NCBI GenBank assembly: GCA_964625615.1
Contig: CAZVDU010000003.1
Coordinates: 14,269-78,268 of the forward strand
DNA length: 64,000 nt
From: M269 sp964625615
GTDB lineage: Bacteria; Pseudomonadota; Gammaproteobacteria; Enterobacterales; Alteromonadaceae
Direction: 5' to 3'
The first letter of the stretch is position 1. The number at the start of each line of letters is the position of its first letter. The position numbers and the translations under genes are program-made. This document shows, in pieces, positions 53,743-62,841 of the stretch. The notes under the pieces were generated by a model. It did not search any database and was not told the origin of the DNA. It saw only the letters and a list, made by a program, of their open reading frames with translations.

Positions 53743-55506
53743 TTGAATCACAATTACTCTTACATTAGCCAAGGCAGATATAAGCTGAGAGCGCCCCTAT
53801 TAGTATTACTGATTATATCATTATCTAGTTGCGCAATACGCTTACCTCAATACCGCACGGTGATATATGCCGCTCAGGGTGTTGTGACTATGGCTGATGA
53901 TCAGTTAAATGCAGAAGCTGTCGCTGTTAAAGACGGTAACATAGTCGCAGTTGGCGATCTTGCTACTCTTAGTCAACAGCTGCCACGCGCCAAAGTAGAT
54001 ACGACATTTCAAGACAAATATATAGTTCCGGGGTTTATTGACCCACATATCCATATGTTACTAGGTGCTATTCAATATGCGCTTCCTTTTGCACCACCGT
54101 GGGACGTACCAACAGCTAAGGGCATTGTAAAGGGACTGCCAAATAGAGCCGCTTTTTTAGATCGCGTTAAAGAAATTGTCGACGCTGAAAAAAGTAAAAA
54201 CAAACCCGTCGCGATATGGGGATACCATAATTTAATACACGGCTACCTAACAAGGCAGGATCTGGATAAAATTGCACCTGATAGACCTCTCCTAATATGG
54301 CACTACTCAGTACACGATTTCTTCTTAAACAGTGCCGCCCTTGCTCAGATTGACATGACTGATGAAGAAATACCTGACTTTGTCGGCATAGACCGCGATC
54401 ACACAGGTGAACCAACAGGAAGAATCTTTGAAGACGCCCTACGTCTAGTCTATGACGCCTTTAGACCATCAATTGCCACCGTTTGGGAAATTAGGCGTGG
54501 GCAACACGAATACTCAAAATTACTCAACAAAAATGGTGTCACATCTGTCGCCGAATTAGGCTATGGCGTGAGTAACCTCGCTGTTGAAAATTGGCACCTA
54601 AGGCTTAATTATGTGAGTCCACAATACAGTGGTTATCGCCTTTTTCTTGTACCGGAACATAGAGGGTTTCAACGAAAATACGGTAAAAAGCGCATCAAGA
54701 AGATCAAAAGCCTAGCTGAAGGAAAGGGCTGGACCGCCGGTCGTGTGCTACCTCAGGTTAAGTTCTTCGCAGATGCAGCCTTCTACTCCCAGACAATGAG
54801 ATTAACAGGTGATGGCTACTTATCGGGCCAGTCCGAAGGAACAAATGGCGTATGGGTACTCCCACCCGATAGATTTGTAGAGCACATGCAACCCTATTGG
54901 GACGAGGGCCTCGACATACGTATCCACTCCAATGGCGACGCCGCGCAAGCTGTCACCTTAAACGCCCTGTATAACCTTAGAAAAACACGTAAAGATGGTC
55001 GCTTTGTTGTTGAGCACGCTGGGTTGTTTTCACCTAAGCATATAAAGATAGCTGGTGAGTTAGATGCCACCGTCTCTTCCGCCAGTCACTATGTCTATCA
55101 TTTGGGTGAAGCCTTTAGAGGACCACTCGGAAAAGAAAAAGCTAAGTGGATATCACCACTGGCTTCGCTGACTAAAGCAGGTGTCCGTGTTAGCTTGCAT
55201 TCAGATGCACCTCTAGCACCACCAGATCCCCTGCTTGCCGCAACTATGCATTTAACACGTGAGACACGCGAAGGCCATGTATTTAATCCTCAAGAAAGGC
55301 TATCACGATACGAAGCATTGGAAGCAATTACGGTTGATGCAGCTTATGCACTTGGTTTGGAAAATGAGTTAGGCAGCATTAAAGCTGGTATGAAAGCTGA
55401 CTTTACAATTCTAGATAAAAACCCGTTAGAAACAGAAGGAAGTGAGTGGGATAACATCAAAATTTGGGGTGTGGTGTTAGATGGACGCAAGCGTCCTAAT
55501 CATTAA
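53743..55506 (+). CDS. Amidohydrolase family lipoprotein (YtcJ-like)
   Basis: A 587-residue metal-dependent hydrolase. An N-terminal lipoprotein-like segment (LLVLLIISLSSC) precedes the amidohydrolase-3 fold: NIVAVGD, IVPGFIDPHIHMLLG with the first metal His pair, KFFADAAFYSQTM, IRIHSNGDAA, VVEHAGLFSP and LHSDAPLAPPDPL. The C-terminal GSIKAGMKADFTILDKNP closes the composite domain. The start is TTG, with AGGAT about 15 bases upstream; no better start keeps the signal. Substrate unknown. Confidence 0.88.
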   Translation: MNHNYSYISQGRYKLRAPLLVLLIISLSSCAIRLPQYRTVIYAAQGVVTMADDQLNAEAVAVKDGNIVAVGDLATLSQQLPRAKVDTTFQDKYIVPGFIDPHIHMLLGAIQYALPFAPPWDVPTAKGIVKGLPNRAAFLDRVKEIVDAEKSKNKPVAIWGYHNLIHGYLTRQDLDKIAPDRPLLIWHYSVHDFFLNSAALAQIDMTDEEIPDFVGIDRDHTGEPTGRIFEDALRLVYDAFRPSIATVWEIRRGQHEYSKLLNKNGVTSVAELGYGVSNLAVENWHLRLNYVSPQYSGYRLFLVPEHRGFQRKYGKKRIKKIKSLAEGKGWTAGRVLPQVKFFADAAFYSQTMRLTGDGYLSGQSEGTNGVWVLPPDRFVEHMQPYWDEGLDIRIHSNGDAAQAVTLNALYNLRKTRKDGRFVVEHAGLFSPKHIKIAGELDATVSSASHYVYHLGEAFRGPLGKEKAKWISPLASLTKAGVRVSLHSDAPLAPPDPLLAATMHLTRETREGHVFNPQERLSRYEALEAITVDAAYALGLENELGSIKAGMKADFTILDKNPLETEGSEWDNIKIWGVVLDGRKRPNH

Positions 55507-55645
55507 TGCCGAAACTGGGCATCCTAACATTCTCATTTTTTGGCGATAGTAATTTTAAAGCCACTACCACATGTAATTGAAAGCAAGCACGATAAGAGCA
55601 CAGAGTGGCAGTAAGAAGATCGACTATCCACTCCGACCTTGTTTA

Positions 55646-56284
55646 TTAATTCACGAGAACTGGCATATCAGCTAAGATTTGCTGACCATCACTGATAGCA
55701 ACTTGACCAGGTTCTGCTGTAGGTTGAAAACGTCCAATGACCTGCGCTTGTGGGTTAATCACAACCACTGATGCGCTGTGGCTGACAAGATAATCAGGGT
55801 CATCTGCTGGATCTGATAATGAATAAAGCATTCCCATACTGCGTACCAATGGAAAGAGAATTTTGTGCTTAGCGCTCGCAGCAATAAACTCGGGATTAAA
55901 AAAGTCGATATACTCCTTTAATCGTTCTGTTTTATCACGATTGGGATCAACAGACAAAAACAGTATCTGCAAAGGGTTATCTGTTTTAATCGCTTTAAGA
56001 TCTGGGTAAATACTCTTGAGTTCAGCCAATGTAGTCGGGCAAACATCAGGACAATAGGTGTAACCAACAAAAGCTAACGTCCACTTGCCTTCCAATTGCT
56101 GTTTAGTAAAGTCCTTGCCATTTTGATCGGTCAAAGCGACTTCGGCTAACTCTCTAGGTTGCGGATACAACCGAACAAACTCAGGCTCTTTTGAGCTTAA
56201 AGACGGCGCAACGACTAGAGATACATAAGCACCAGCCGCTATTGCAAAAACAATAGCAACAGCAATAATTATCTTTTGTTTCAT
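55646..56284 (-). CDS. SCO1/SenC copper chaperone for cytochrome oxidase
   Basis: Sco proteins deliver copper to the CuA site of cytochrome c oxidase subunit II. The 212-residue protein has an N-terminal membrane anchor (about residues 4-24), the CxxxC copper motif in GYTYCPDVCPTTL, and the His ligand in LVSHSASVVVI. Its start overlaps the ctaB stop (ATGA). It is the last gene of the oxidase locus read on this strand. Confidence 0.93.
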   Translation of the reverse strand: MKQKIIIAVAIVFAIAAGAYVSLVVAPSLSSKEPEFVRLYPQPRELAEVALTDQNGKDFTKQQLEGKWTLAFVGYTYCPDVCPTTLAELKSIYPDLKAIKTDNPLQILFLSVDPNRDKTERLKEYIDFFNPEFIAASAKHKILFPLVRSMGMLYSLSDPADDPDYLVSHSASVVVINPQAQVIGRFQPTAEPGQVAISDGQQILADMPVLVN

Positions 56285-57192
56285 AAGGTAAATATCAAAT
56301 AATGATCAACTAACAAAGCCACAAACAGTAGCATTAAGTGTAAGATAGAGAACTTGAATGTTTTCATCGCTGTCTCAGGCTCAGCGGCAAATTTGAGCTT
56401 GCAGGCATAGTACATAAAACCAGTGTTCAATAAAGTCGCAGACGCTAAATAAATCAAACCTGTCATGCCAGCTAAATAGGGCATCCAACAAATTAATGTC
56501 AGCAATAACGTATACAACAATATAGATGTTTTAGTGAAATCAATACCATGAGTCACTGGCAGCATAGGGATTTCTGCTTTGGCGTAATCTTTCTCTCGAT
56601 GAATAGCCAATGCCCAAAAATGGGGTGGCGTCCAGATGAAAACGATAAGTACTAGGATTAACGCAAAGGGGTCTACCTGTCCGGTTATAGCCGTCCAACC
56701 AAGTAGAGGTGGCATCGCGCCTGCCAGACCTCCAATAACAATATTTTGCGGTGTTGCGCGTTTTAAATACAAGGTGTAAATCACGGCATAACCAACAAGG
56801 CTTAGCAACGTCAATACAGCTGTTAAGCGGTTCGTTAATACATCTAGAATAACGTAGCCAACAACACCCAAAACGGCAGCAAAAATAAAAGCTTGTTTAG
56901 GGGAGACTTTACCTTTAACAACGGGGCGGTTAAACGTTCGAGCCATTTGGCTATCAATCTTACGATCAACAACATGATTGATAACGGCAGCAGCAGACGA
57001 CAGCATACCTATACCAAACATGCCAGCAATCAAATTCTGTAACGGTAATGCGCCTTCTGTCGACAAACACATACCCACTAAAGCCGTTAGCAACAAGAGC
57101 ATAACAACTTTAGGTTTTGTTAATTCATAATAATCTCGCCAACTCTGCGTTGAAGACGGTTTTGTATAATCTTCAGATAAAACTTTTGGCAT
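56281..57192 (-). CDS. ctaB: Protoheme IX farnesyltransferase (heme O synthase)
   Basis: A 303-residue UbiA-family prenyltransferase of the inner membrane that converts heme B to heme O. It has the LTKPKVVMLLLLTALVGM start, the aspartate-rich motif NHVVDRKIDSQMARTFNRPV, and the second polar motif WTPPHFWALAIHREKDYAKA. It lies 7 bp after ctaA. Confidence 0.94.
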   Translation of the reverse strand: MPKVLSEDYTKPSSTQSWRDYYELTKPKVVMLLLLTALVGMCLSTEGALPLQNLIAGMFGIGMLSSAAAVINHVVDRKIDSQMARTFNRPVVKGKVSPKQAFIFAAVLGVVGYVILDVLTNRLTAVLTLLSLVGYAVIYTLYLKRATPQNIVIGGLAGAMPPLLGWTAITGQVDPFALILVLIVFIWTPPHFWALAIHREKDYAKAEIPMLPVTHGIDFTKTSILLYTLLLTLICWMPYLAGMTGLIYLASATLLNTGFMYYACKLKFAAEPETAMKTFKFSILHLMLLFVALLVDHYLIFTL

Positions 57193-57199
57193 GGGAAAC

Positions 57200-58177
57200 T
57201 CAAACCTTCCGATAAAGTGTGTAATTGACCTTAACCAAGATCAACAATAAACAGGCAGCCACTGCGTTATGCGCAACGGCTACGGTAATAGGTAAACTAA
57301 ATACGATGTTACTAACACCGAGTATCACTTGTATGCCTAACATGGAAATCAACCCCACCGACTGACGCCTAATCAGTCCTGAGGAGGCTTGTGAATACAA
57401 ACGCATTGATAACCAAGCTAAATAAACAAACGTAATAAGAGCACCAATACGATGCATCATATGCATCGTCATTCGCTCAGGATAATCATGAGCACCAAAT
57501 TCGTAATTGTCGACATCGGGTACGCTAAACGCACCACCGAAATCTAACCTTTGCACCCAATTGCCCTCACAGAAAGGTAATTCAGTACAAGCTAAAGCAG
57601 CGTAGTTAGCGGATGTCCATCCACCTAATGCGATTTGTGCGACTAAGATACATAATCCTAACAAGGCAAATTTAGCGTACTTTCGCATCGCCGAGTCGCC
57701 ACCAGGAATGCGGTAAGAATCTAAGCGTAAAGAGAGCAAAAACAGGCAAGACAACACACTAAAGCCACCCAATAAATGCCCCATAACAATAACAGGCATT
57801 AGGTTCAGCGTAACCGTCCACATCCCAAGAGCACCTTGAAAACCCACTAACAAAACAAGGAAGAAAGGAAGCTTTTTAGGGTGCAGGTGATCTTTCTTGA
57901 ATATGCTTGCTAAGAAAATAATCAGAATCAAAAACCCAAGCGATCCAGCAAAGTACCTATGGATCATCTCATTCCAGGCTTTATGTTCCTCGAAGGGCCT
58001 ATCAGGGAATGCTTGTTGCGCCACACTGATATTCTCAGTCGTTTCATTGAAATTCAGATGCCCATAACAGCCTGGCCAGTCGGGGCATCCCAAACCAGCA
58101 TCTGTTAAGCGCGCATAAGCACCTAACACAATCACTACAAAGGCTAATACTATCGCCAGTGATACCAGCTTTTTCAT
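57200..58177 (-). CDS. ctaA: Heme A synthase (COX15/CtaA)
   Basis: A 325-residue inner-membrane enzyme that oxidises heme O to heme A. The signature near the N-terminus is ARLTDAGLGCPDWPGCYGH, followed by WNEMIHRYFAGSLG, VMGHLLGGFSVL, and in the second half MHMMHRIGALITF with conserved heme-ligand histidines. Eight helices predicted. It lies 14 bp after the thioredoxin-like gene. Confidence 0.94.
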   Translation of the reverse strand: MKKLVSLAIVLAFVVIVLGAYARLTDAGLGCPDWPGCYGHLNFNETTENISVAQQAFPDRPFEEHKAWNEMIHRYFAGSLGFLILIIFLASIFKKDHLHPKKLPFFLVLLVGFQGALGMWTVTLNLMPVIVMGHLLGGFSVLSCLFLLSLRLDSYRIPGGDSAMRKYAKFALLGLCILVAQIALGGWTSANYAALACTELPFCEGNWVQRLDFGGAFSVPDVDNYEFGAHDYPERMTMHMMHRIGALITFVYLAWLSMRLYSQASSGLIRRQSVGLISMLGIQVILGVSNIVFSLPITVAVAHNAVAACLLLILVKVNYTLYRKV

Positions 58178-58191
58178 CTAAAAATCCTTAG

Positions 58192-58743
58192 TCAGCCTAT
58201 ACGAGAAAGCTTCAGCAACTTCCGCATATCGGCAAGTATGTCACGGCTATGTAATACCGCTTCTTGTTGTTCTTTTTGCAAGGGATAACGCAAGATAATA
58301 TTACCTTGAGTATCTACGACAAAAATACCATCTGTAGACGTATCTTTAAACACCTTATTCACACTTTGGCTATCAGTTTTTAACAATCTGATGAGCTGAT
58401 GCGCTTCTAAATCTTTCATTGGCGAACTATCACTGAGTTCTGTACTAATAACCAATGACTCAGCGCGGTCAGATTCTTTACCTAGAGCTTGCCAAACCTG
58501 AGTTAAGCTAAACAAGGCGTTATTACATTCATCTGCACAACTTGACGGTAAGACATACAAAATCCGCCATTTCGGTTCTGCTGGTTGATCAACTTCATTA
58601 AGTTGGAGTATCGGATCAAGCAGCTCACCTTTATTAGTTGCCCCGCGATTAAACCACTCAAACTCCAAGGCAAGCTTTGCCAAAATAACCGGTACGGCAA
58701 AAACAATAACCAGGGCTATTACACCTTTTTTACTACTATTCAT
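58192..58743 (-). CDS. Thioredoxin-like membrane protein with CxxxC, oxidase assembly candidate
   Basis: A 183-residue protein commonly found as a hypothetical gene between SURF1 and ctaA in gammaproteobacterial oxidase loci. One membrane helix (about residues 8-26) is followed by a thioredoxin-like fold with PSSCADECNNALF. This CxxxC spacing is the same as in Sco proteins. The late GIFVVDTQGNIILRYP strand also fits the fold. No clear third ligand His is seen in the Sco position. It overlaps SURF1 by 8 bp. A copper or thiol role in oxidase assembly is inferred from position. Confidence 0.75.
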   Translation of the reverse strand: MNSSKKGVIALVIVFAVPVILAKLALEFEWFNRGATNKGELLDPILQLNEVDQPAEPKWRILYVLPSSCADECNNALFSLTQVWQALGKESDRAESLVISTELSDSSPMKDLEAHQLIRLLKTDSQSVNKVFKDTSTDGIFVVDTQGNIILRYPLQKEQQEAVLHSRDILADMRKLLKLSRIG

Positions 58744-59497
58744 CTTTAAAACGACCTCGTTGAATCTTTTTTCTTATGGCTATAACCGCAATAATTATAC
58801 ATGCGAGCGCCAGCCCGAACCATTGTATGGCATAAGCCCAGTGCTTCTGCGGAGACATGATGACTGGTTTCCAATGCCTTTCATAACCCAGTTCATGCTC
58901 TGGTGATAGTTGCAAAACAAAGGGAAGAAGCTCTCCATCTAGCTTCCCACTTAGCTGCACCAAATCGATTTCCTGAACCCTGTTCGGCCATCGTCCAAGT
59001 CCGCTTGTAACCTCAGAAACGAATGGATTCTTAGTTGGCTGAGACAACATACCGTAGATAACCAACTCATTGCCGGGCAGAACAACACTTGGCAGCAAAT
59101 CTCTACTCTGTGGAGCCCGTATCCAACCTAAATTCACCAATAACAGATAACGACCTGTTCTAAAAGGAACCAAAACTTCATAGCCAACCTGTTGATTAAC
59201 GATTCGGTTATCAAGCAGAAAGTAGTGCTCAACATCTAGCTCCCCGGTGGCCTGAAGTATAAAATCGCTAACATCCTGGTCCATCGACAAAACATCATCA
59301 ATGGTCAAAGCGTCAAGCCCTGAGCGTTGTTCTATCTGTTGTAGCCTATCTTGTTTCGCATTTGCACGTTGTATTTGCCAATAACCCAATCGCAACATAA
59401 TGACAACAGCGACTAAAGCGATTAAGGTAGCTAACCATGGAAAGCGAGCATTTTGGTTGATGTTCGACCTATCACTTTGTTTTGTTGGAGCAGGCAT
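58736..59497 (-). CDS. SURF1 family cytochrome oxidase assembly protein
   Basis: A 253-residue inner-membrane protein that aids heme A insertion into subunit I. Two membrane helices (about residues 20-38 and 222-242) bracket a periplasmic domain with RLGYWQIQRANAKQDRL, YFLLDNRIVNQQVGYEVLVP and LVNLGWIRAP. HWAYAIQWFGLA opens the second helix. Its ATG shares a base with the TTG start of the divergent DUF2909 gene. No ribosome site is evident. Confidence 0.92.
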   Translation of the reverse strand: MPAPTKQSDRSNINQNARFPWLATLIALVAVVIMLRLGYWQIQRANAKQDRLQQIEQRSGLDALTIDDVLSMDQDVSDFILQATGELDVEHYFLLDNRIVNQQVGYEVLVPFRTGRYLLLVNLGWIRAPQSRDLLPSVVLPGNELVIYGMLSQPTKNPFVSEVTSGLGRWPNRVQEIDLVQLSGKLDGELLPFVLQLSPEHELGYERHWKPVIMSPQKHWAYAIQWFGLALACIIIAVIAIRKKIQRGRFKDE

Positions 59498-59703
59498 TGA
59501 TTATAAAACTCGTTATTGGTGGCTTACTCATTTTCATGTTGGTTAGTTTGTTTCAGGCCATGATGATTATGGTTCGAAATGACAAAAGTAAGTCCATGTC
59601 AAAGTACATAGGCCGCAGAGTATTAACCTCTGCCATTATTGTTATCATTATGCTCTTAGCCGTAGCAACTGGACTCATCGAGCCAAACCCTCGCCCAGTA
59701 TAG
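59497..59703 (+). CDS. DUF2909 twin-transmembrane protein
   Basis: A 68-residue protein of the DUF2909 family with two membrane helices (IGGLLIFMLVSLFQAMMIM and LTSAIIVIIMLLAVATGLI) around a basic loop (NDKSKSMSKYIGRRV). It is regularly found inside cytochrome oxidase loci, on the opposite strand. I start it at TTG 59497 because GGAG lies 7 nt upstream; a TTG at 59482 would add five residues. Function unknown. A bidirectional terminator follows. Confidence 0.85.
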   Translation: MIIKLVIGGLLIFMLVSLFQAMMIMVRNDKSKSMSKYIGRRVLTSAIIVIIMLLAVATGLIEPNPRPV

Positions 59704-59721
59704 CAATATTGCTGATTAGAC

Positions 59722-59749
59722 AAAAAACCCGGTTAAAACCGGGTTTTTT
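59722..59749. terminator. Bidirectional rho-independent terminator
   Basis: Perfect 13-bp arms AAAAAACCCGGTT (59722-59734) and AACCGGGTTTTTT (59737-59749), with T-runs on both strands. It separates the DUF2909 gene from the convergent ctaE end and can serve both. Confidence 0.94.
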
Positions 59750-59771
59750 TATTTCTAGCCTTCAAAGTTGC

Positions 59772-60653
59772 TTACAAGATATAAACAAAGAAGAACAACA
59801 TAACCCATACAACATCAACAAAATGCCAATACCAACTCGTCGCTTGGAAAGCAAAATGATTATCAGGTGTAAAGTGCCCTTTAAGTACACGGAAGAACAT
59901 AACGATAAGCATAATCGTGCCAAGCGTCACATGCATGCCATGGAACCCAGTCAACATAAAGAAAGTATTACCGTATATACCCGCATCTAATGTCAGCCCC
60001 ATCTCTGTATAGGCATGAATATACTCTTCAACTTGTAGGAATAAGAAAACAATGCCAAACAAGATAGTAATGCCAAGCATCCAAGTTAGTTTTTTACGGT
60101 TTTCTTGTTCCAAACCTACATGAGCAAAGTGGCAAGTCACCGATGACAATAGCAATAAAGTTGTGTTTATTAACGGTAAGCCAGTCCAAGGCATGGCTTC
60201 TGTTGTTGTTCCACCCGGAGTAGTCACTAAAGGCCATATAGCTTCAAACGTAGGCCAAAGTACTTCATTCGTCATCGCATTATTTGACGACCCACCTAAC
60301 CATGGAATTGCAATATTCCGAGCGTAAAATAATGTTCCAAAAAAGGCCGCAAAAAACATTACTTCAGAGAAGATAAACCAACTCATCCCCTGACGATAAG
60401 AGCCACCTAACTGTGCACTATGTAGGCCTGTTTTAGATTCATGAATCTGATCTTTAAACCAGCCAACTAGCATCACAAGCAAAACAATAAAACCCGATGT
60501 CAATATCCAGCCACCGACCCCGTCTTTATCCTTACTAACTTCTATGACAAAGTTACCTGCGCCTACTGCAATTAGGAATAAGGCGACCGCACCGACAAAG
60601 GGCCATGGGCTCTCATCGGGGACATAGTATTCTTCATATTCTTTTTCTGTCAT
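59772..60653 (-). CDS. ctaE: Cytochrome c oxidase subunit III
   Basis: A 293-residue seven-helix subunit of the aa3-type oxidase. Conserved parts include YYVPDESPWPFVGAVALF, SWFIFSEVMFFAAFFG, PLINTTLLLLSSVTCHFAH and TGFHGMHVTLG, ending WYWHFVDVVWVMLFFFVYIL. I start it at ATG 60653, one base after the ctaG stop, with GGAG inside the end of ctaG; the upstream TTG adds four residues. Confidence 0.95.
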   Translation of the reverse strand: MTEKEYEEYYVPDESPWPFVGAVALFLIAVGAGNFVIEVSKDKDGVGGWILTSGFIVLLVMLVGWFKDQIHESKTGLHSAQLGGSYRQGMSWFIFSEVMFFAAFFGTLFYARNIAIPWLGGSSNNAMTNEVLWPTFEAIWPLVTTPGGTTTEAMPWTGLPLINTTLLLLSSVTCHFAHVGLEQENRKKLTWMLGITILFGIVFLFLQVEEYIHAYTEMGLTLDAGIYGNTFFMLTGFHGMHVTLGTIMLIVMFFRVLKGHFTPDNHFAFQATSWYWHFVDVVWVMLFFFVYIL

Positions 60654-60654
60654 G

Positions 60655-61221
60655 TCATTCTCCAATCCGATTCATAGCTACAGTAGTTGCCGCAGCTTCG
60701 GTCACATCATAAAAAGTGTATTGCAGGGTAAAAAATGTAATATCTTTAGGGAGTTGAGGGTCAACGTAAAAAATCATTGGCATAATAACCTCTTCTCCTG
60801 CAGCAAGTGGTTGATTATTAAAACAGAAGCATTCTGTCTTATTCAAATACGTTGCTGCAACTCCCGGTGATACTGATGGCACAGCCTGACCAACAATATT
60901 TCGCGTTGTCGGGTTTCTTGCATAGAAATCAACTTGTGCTACTTCACCAGGGTGTACTTTTACCCGTCTCGTTTCTGTCTTAAACTCCCAAGGCATGCCT
61001 GTATTCGTTCTCGTGATGAACTCTACAGTCACTTGCCGGCTTTCATCCAACACAACAGCTTCATAACTAGCCGCCGTGTTACTGGTCTTCCCATTAATGC
61101 CCACGACTTCACAGAAAACATCGTAAAGAGGTACTAATGCAAACCCAAAGCCAAACATACCAATAACAATGCCGACCAACTTGAGGACCAGCTTACTATT
61201 GGCTTGGTTGCTTTCTGCCAT
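60655..61221 (-). CDS. ctaG: Cytochrome c oxidase assembly protein CtaG (Cox11)
   Basis: CtaG inserts copper into the CuB centre of subunit I. This 188-residue protein has one N-terminal helix (about residues 10-30), LVPLYDVFCEVVGINGKT, and the copper motif ECFCFNNQPL, then VDPQLPKDITFFTLQYTFYD. It lies between ctaD (5 bp) and ctaE (1 bp). Confidence 0.95.
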   Translation of the reverse strand: MAESNQANSKLVLKLVGIVIGMFGFGFALVPLYDVFCEVVGINGKTSNTAASYEAVVLDESRQVTVEFITRTNTGMPWEFKTETRRVKVHPGEVAQVDFYARNPTTRNIVGQAVPSVSPGVAATYLNKTECFCFNNQPLAAGEEVIMPMIFYVDPQLPKDITFFTLQYTFYDVTEAAATTVAMNRIGE

Positions 61222-61226
61222 AGTGA

Positions 61227-62831
61227 TTACTTAACCGCTGGTGGCGTTGTAAATGTATGGTACGGTGCAGGTGATGGGATTTCCCATTCCAAACCTTCGG
61301 CACCTTCCCACACTTGATCAGATACAGGGTCACCTTGTTTCTTACATGCTTTAATCAATAACACTAAGAAAATTAATTGAGACAATCCAAATGCGAACCC
61401 ACCGATACTGATCCACTTGTTGAAATCAGCGAATTGCAACGCATAATCTGGAATACGCCTAGGCATCCCTGCTAACCCTACAAAGTGCATTGGGAAGAAC
61501 AACAAGTTAACTGAAATGAGTGAACACCAGAAATGCCATTTAGCTAGACCGATATCAAACATCTTACCTGTCCATTTTGGTAGCCAGTAATACACGGCTG
61601 CCATAATGGAGAATATTGCTCCAGTCACCAATACATAATGGAAATGAGCAACCACAAAGTAGGTATCATGATACTGAAAATCAACTGGCGTAATTGCCAA
61701 CATCAAACCCGAGAACCCACCTAAAGTAAACAATACAATAAAGGCTAGCGCGAACAACATAGGCACTTCAAATGTAAGAGAGCCTCTCCACATTGTCGCT
61801 ACCCAGTTAAAGACTTTAACGCCGGTTGGCACCGATATCAGCATGGTCGCAATCATGAAAAACAATTCAGCGACTACAGGCATACCTGTTGTAAACATGT
61901 GGTGAGCCCAAACGATGAATGACAACAAAGCGATAGATGCTGTCGCATAAACCATTGATGCATAACCGAACAATGGCTTACGAGCGAAAGTAGGCACTAT
62001 TTGCGAGATGATGCCAAACGCTGGCAAAATCATAATGTAAACTTCAGGATGTCCAAAGAACCAGAATACGTGCTGGAACAATACAGGGTCACCACCACCA
62101 GCCGCATCAAAGAAGCTGGTGCCGAAGAACTTGTCGGTCAGCAGCATGGTAACAACACCGGCTAATACTGGCATTACCGCTATCAGCAAGAACGCAGTAA
62201 TTAACCAAGTCCAAACAAACAAGGGCATTTTCATCCATGTCATGCCTGGCGCACGCATATTGAAAATAGTTACGATGACGTTAATCGCACCCATGATGGA
62301 TGACATACCCATAATATGAACAGAGAATACAAACAACGCTGTACTGTCGTTACTATAAGTCGTTGACAATGGTGCGTAGAAAGTCCACCCAAAGTTAGGA
62401 CCACCACCTTCCAGGAATAGGGAAGAAAGCAGGATCAAAAATGCAAAAGGTAGAATCCAGAAACTCCAGTTATTCATCCTAGGCAATGCCATATCTGGTG
62501 CGCCAATCATCATTGGTACTAACCAGTTTGCTAAGCCAGTAAAAGCAGGCATAACAGCACCAAAGACCATAATCAAACCATGTACTGTTGTCATTTGATT
62601 AAAGAAATTGGGATCAACTATTTGTAAACCTGGTTGAAACAACTCGGCTCGAATGACCATCGCCATCGCGCCACCCGTTAAAAACATAATGAAAGCAAAC
62701 CATAAGTAAAGCGTACCTATATCTTTATGGTTTGTTGTATATAGCCAGCGCTTAATACCACTAGCTGGCCCATGATGATGGTGATCATCATGTGAATGAT
62801 CGTCGTGTGAATGTTCGGCAACTGTACTCAT
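61227..62831 (-). CDS. ctaD: Cytochrome c oxidase subunit I
   Basis: The 534-residue catalytic subunit with 12 helices, holding heme a, heme a3 and CuB. Landmarks are TTVHGLIMVFGAVMPAFTGL, WFFGHPEVYIMILPAFGI with the CuB His and cross-linked Tyr, VWAHHMFTTG, and the heme ligands in YHDTYFVVAHFHYVL. The N-terminus is unusually His/Asp-rich (HSHDDHSHDDHHHHG), which may bind metal. It follows ctaC by 10 bp. Confidence 0.96.
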   Translation of the reverse strand: MSTVAEHSHDDHSHDDHHHHGPASGIKRWLYTTNHKDIGTLYLWFAFIMFLTGGAMAMVIRAELFQPGLQIVDPNFFNQMTTVHGLIMVFGAVMPAFTGLANWLVPMMIGAPDMALPRMNNWSFWILPFAFLILLSSLFLEGGGPNFGWTFYAPLSTTYSNDSTALFVFSVHIMGMSSIMGAINVIVTIFNMRAPGMTWMKMPLFVWTWLITAFLLIAVMPVLAGVVTMLLTDKFFGTSFFDAAGGGDPVLFQHVFWFFGHPEVYIMILPAFGIISQIVPTFARKPLFGYASMVYATASIALLSFIVWAHHMFTTGMPVVAELFFMIATMLISVPTGVKVFNWVATMWRGSLTFEVPMLFALAFIVLFTLGGFSGLMLAITPVDFQYHDTYFVVAHFHYVLVTGAIFSIMAAVYYWLPKWTGKMFDIGLAKWHFWCSLISVNLLFFPMHFVGLAGMPRRIPDYALQFADFNKWISIGGFAFGLSQLIFLVLLIKACKKQGDPVSDQVWEGAEGLEWEIPSPAPYHTFTTPPAVK

Positions 62832-62841
62832 TACCTATCTC

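Noticed and set aside
62770..62830. Repetitive CAT/ATG-rich stretch resembling a short tandem repeat
   Set aside because: It is explained by the His/Asp-rich N-terminus of CtaD.
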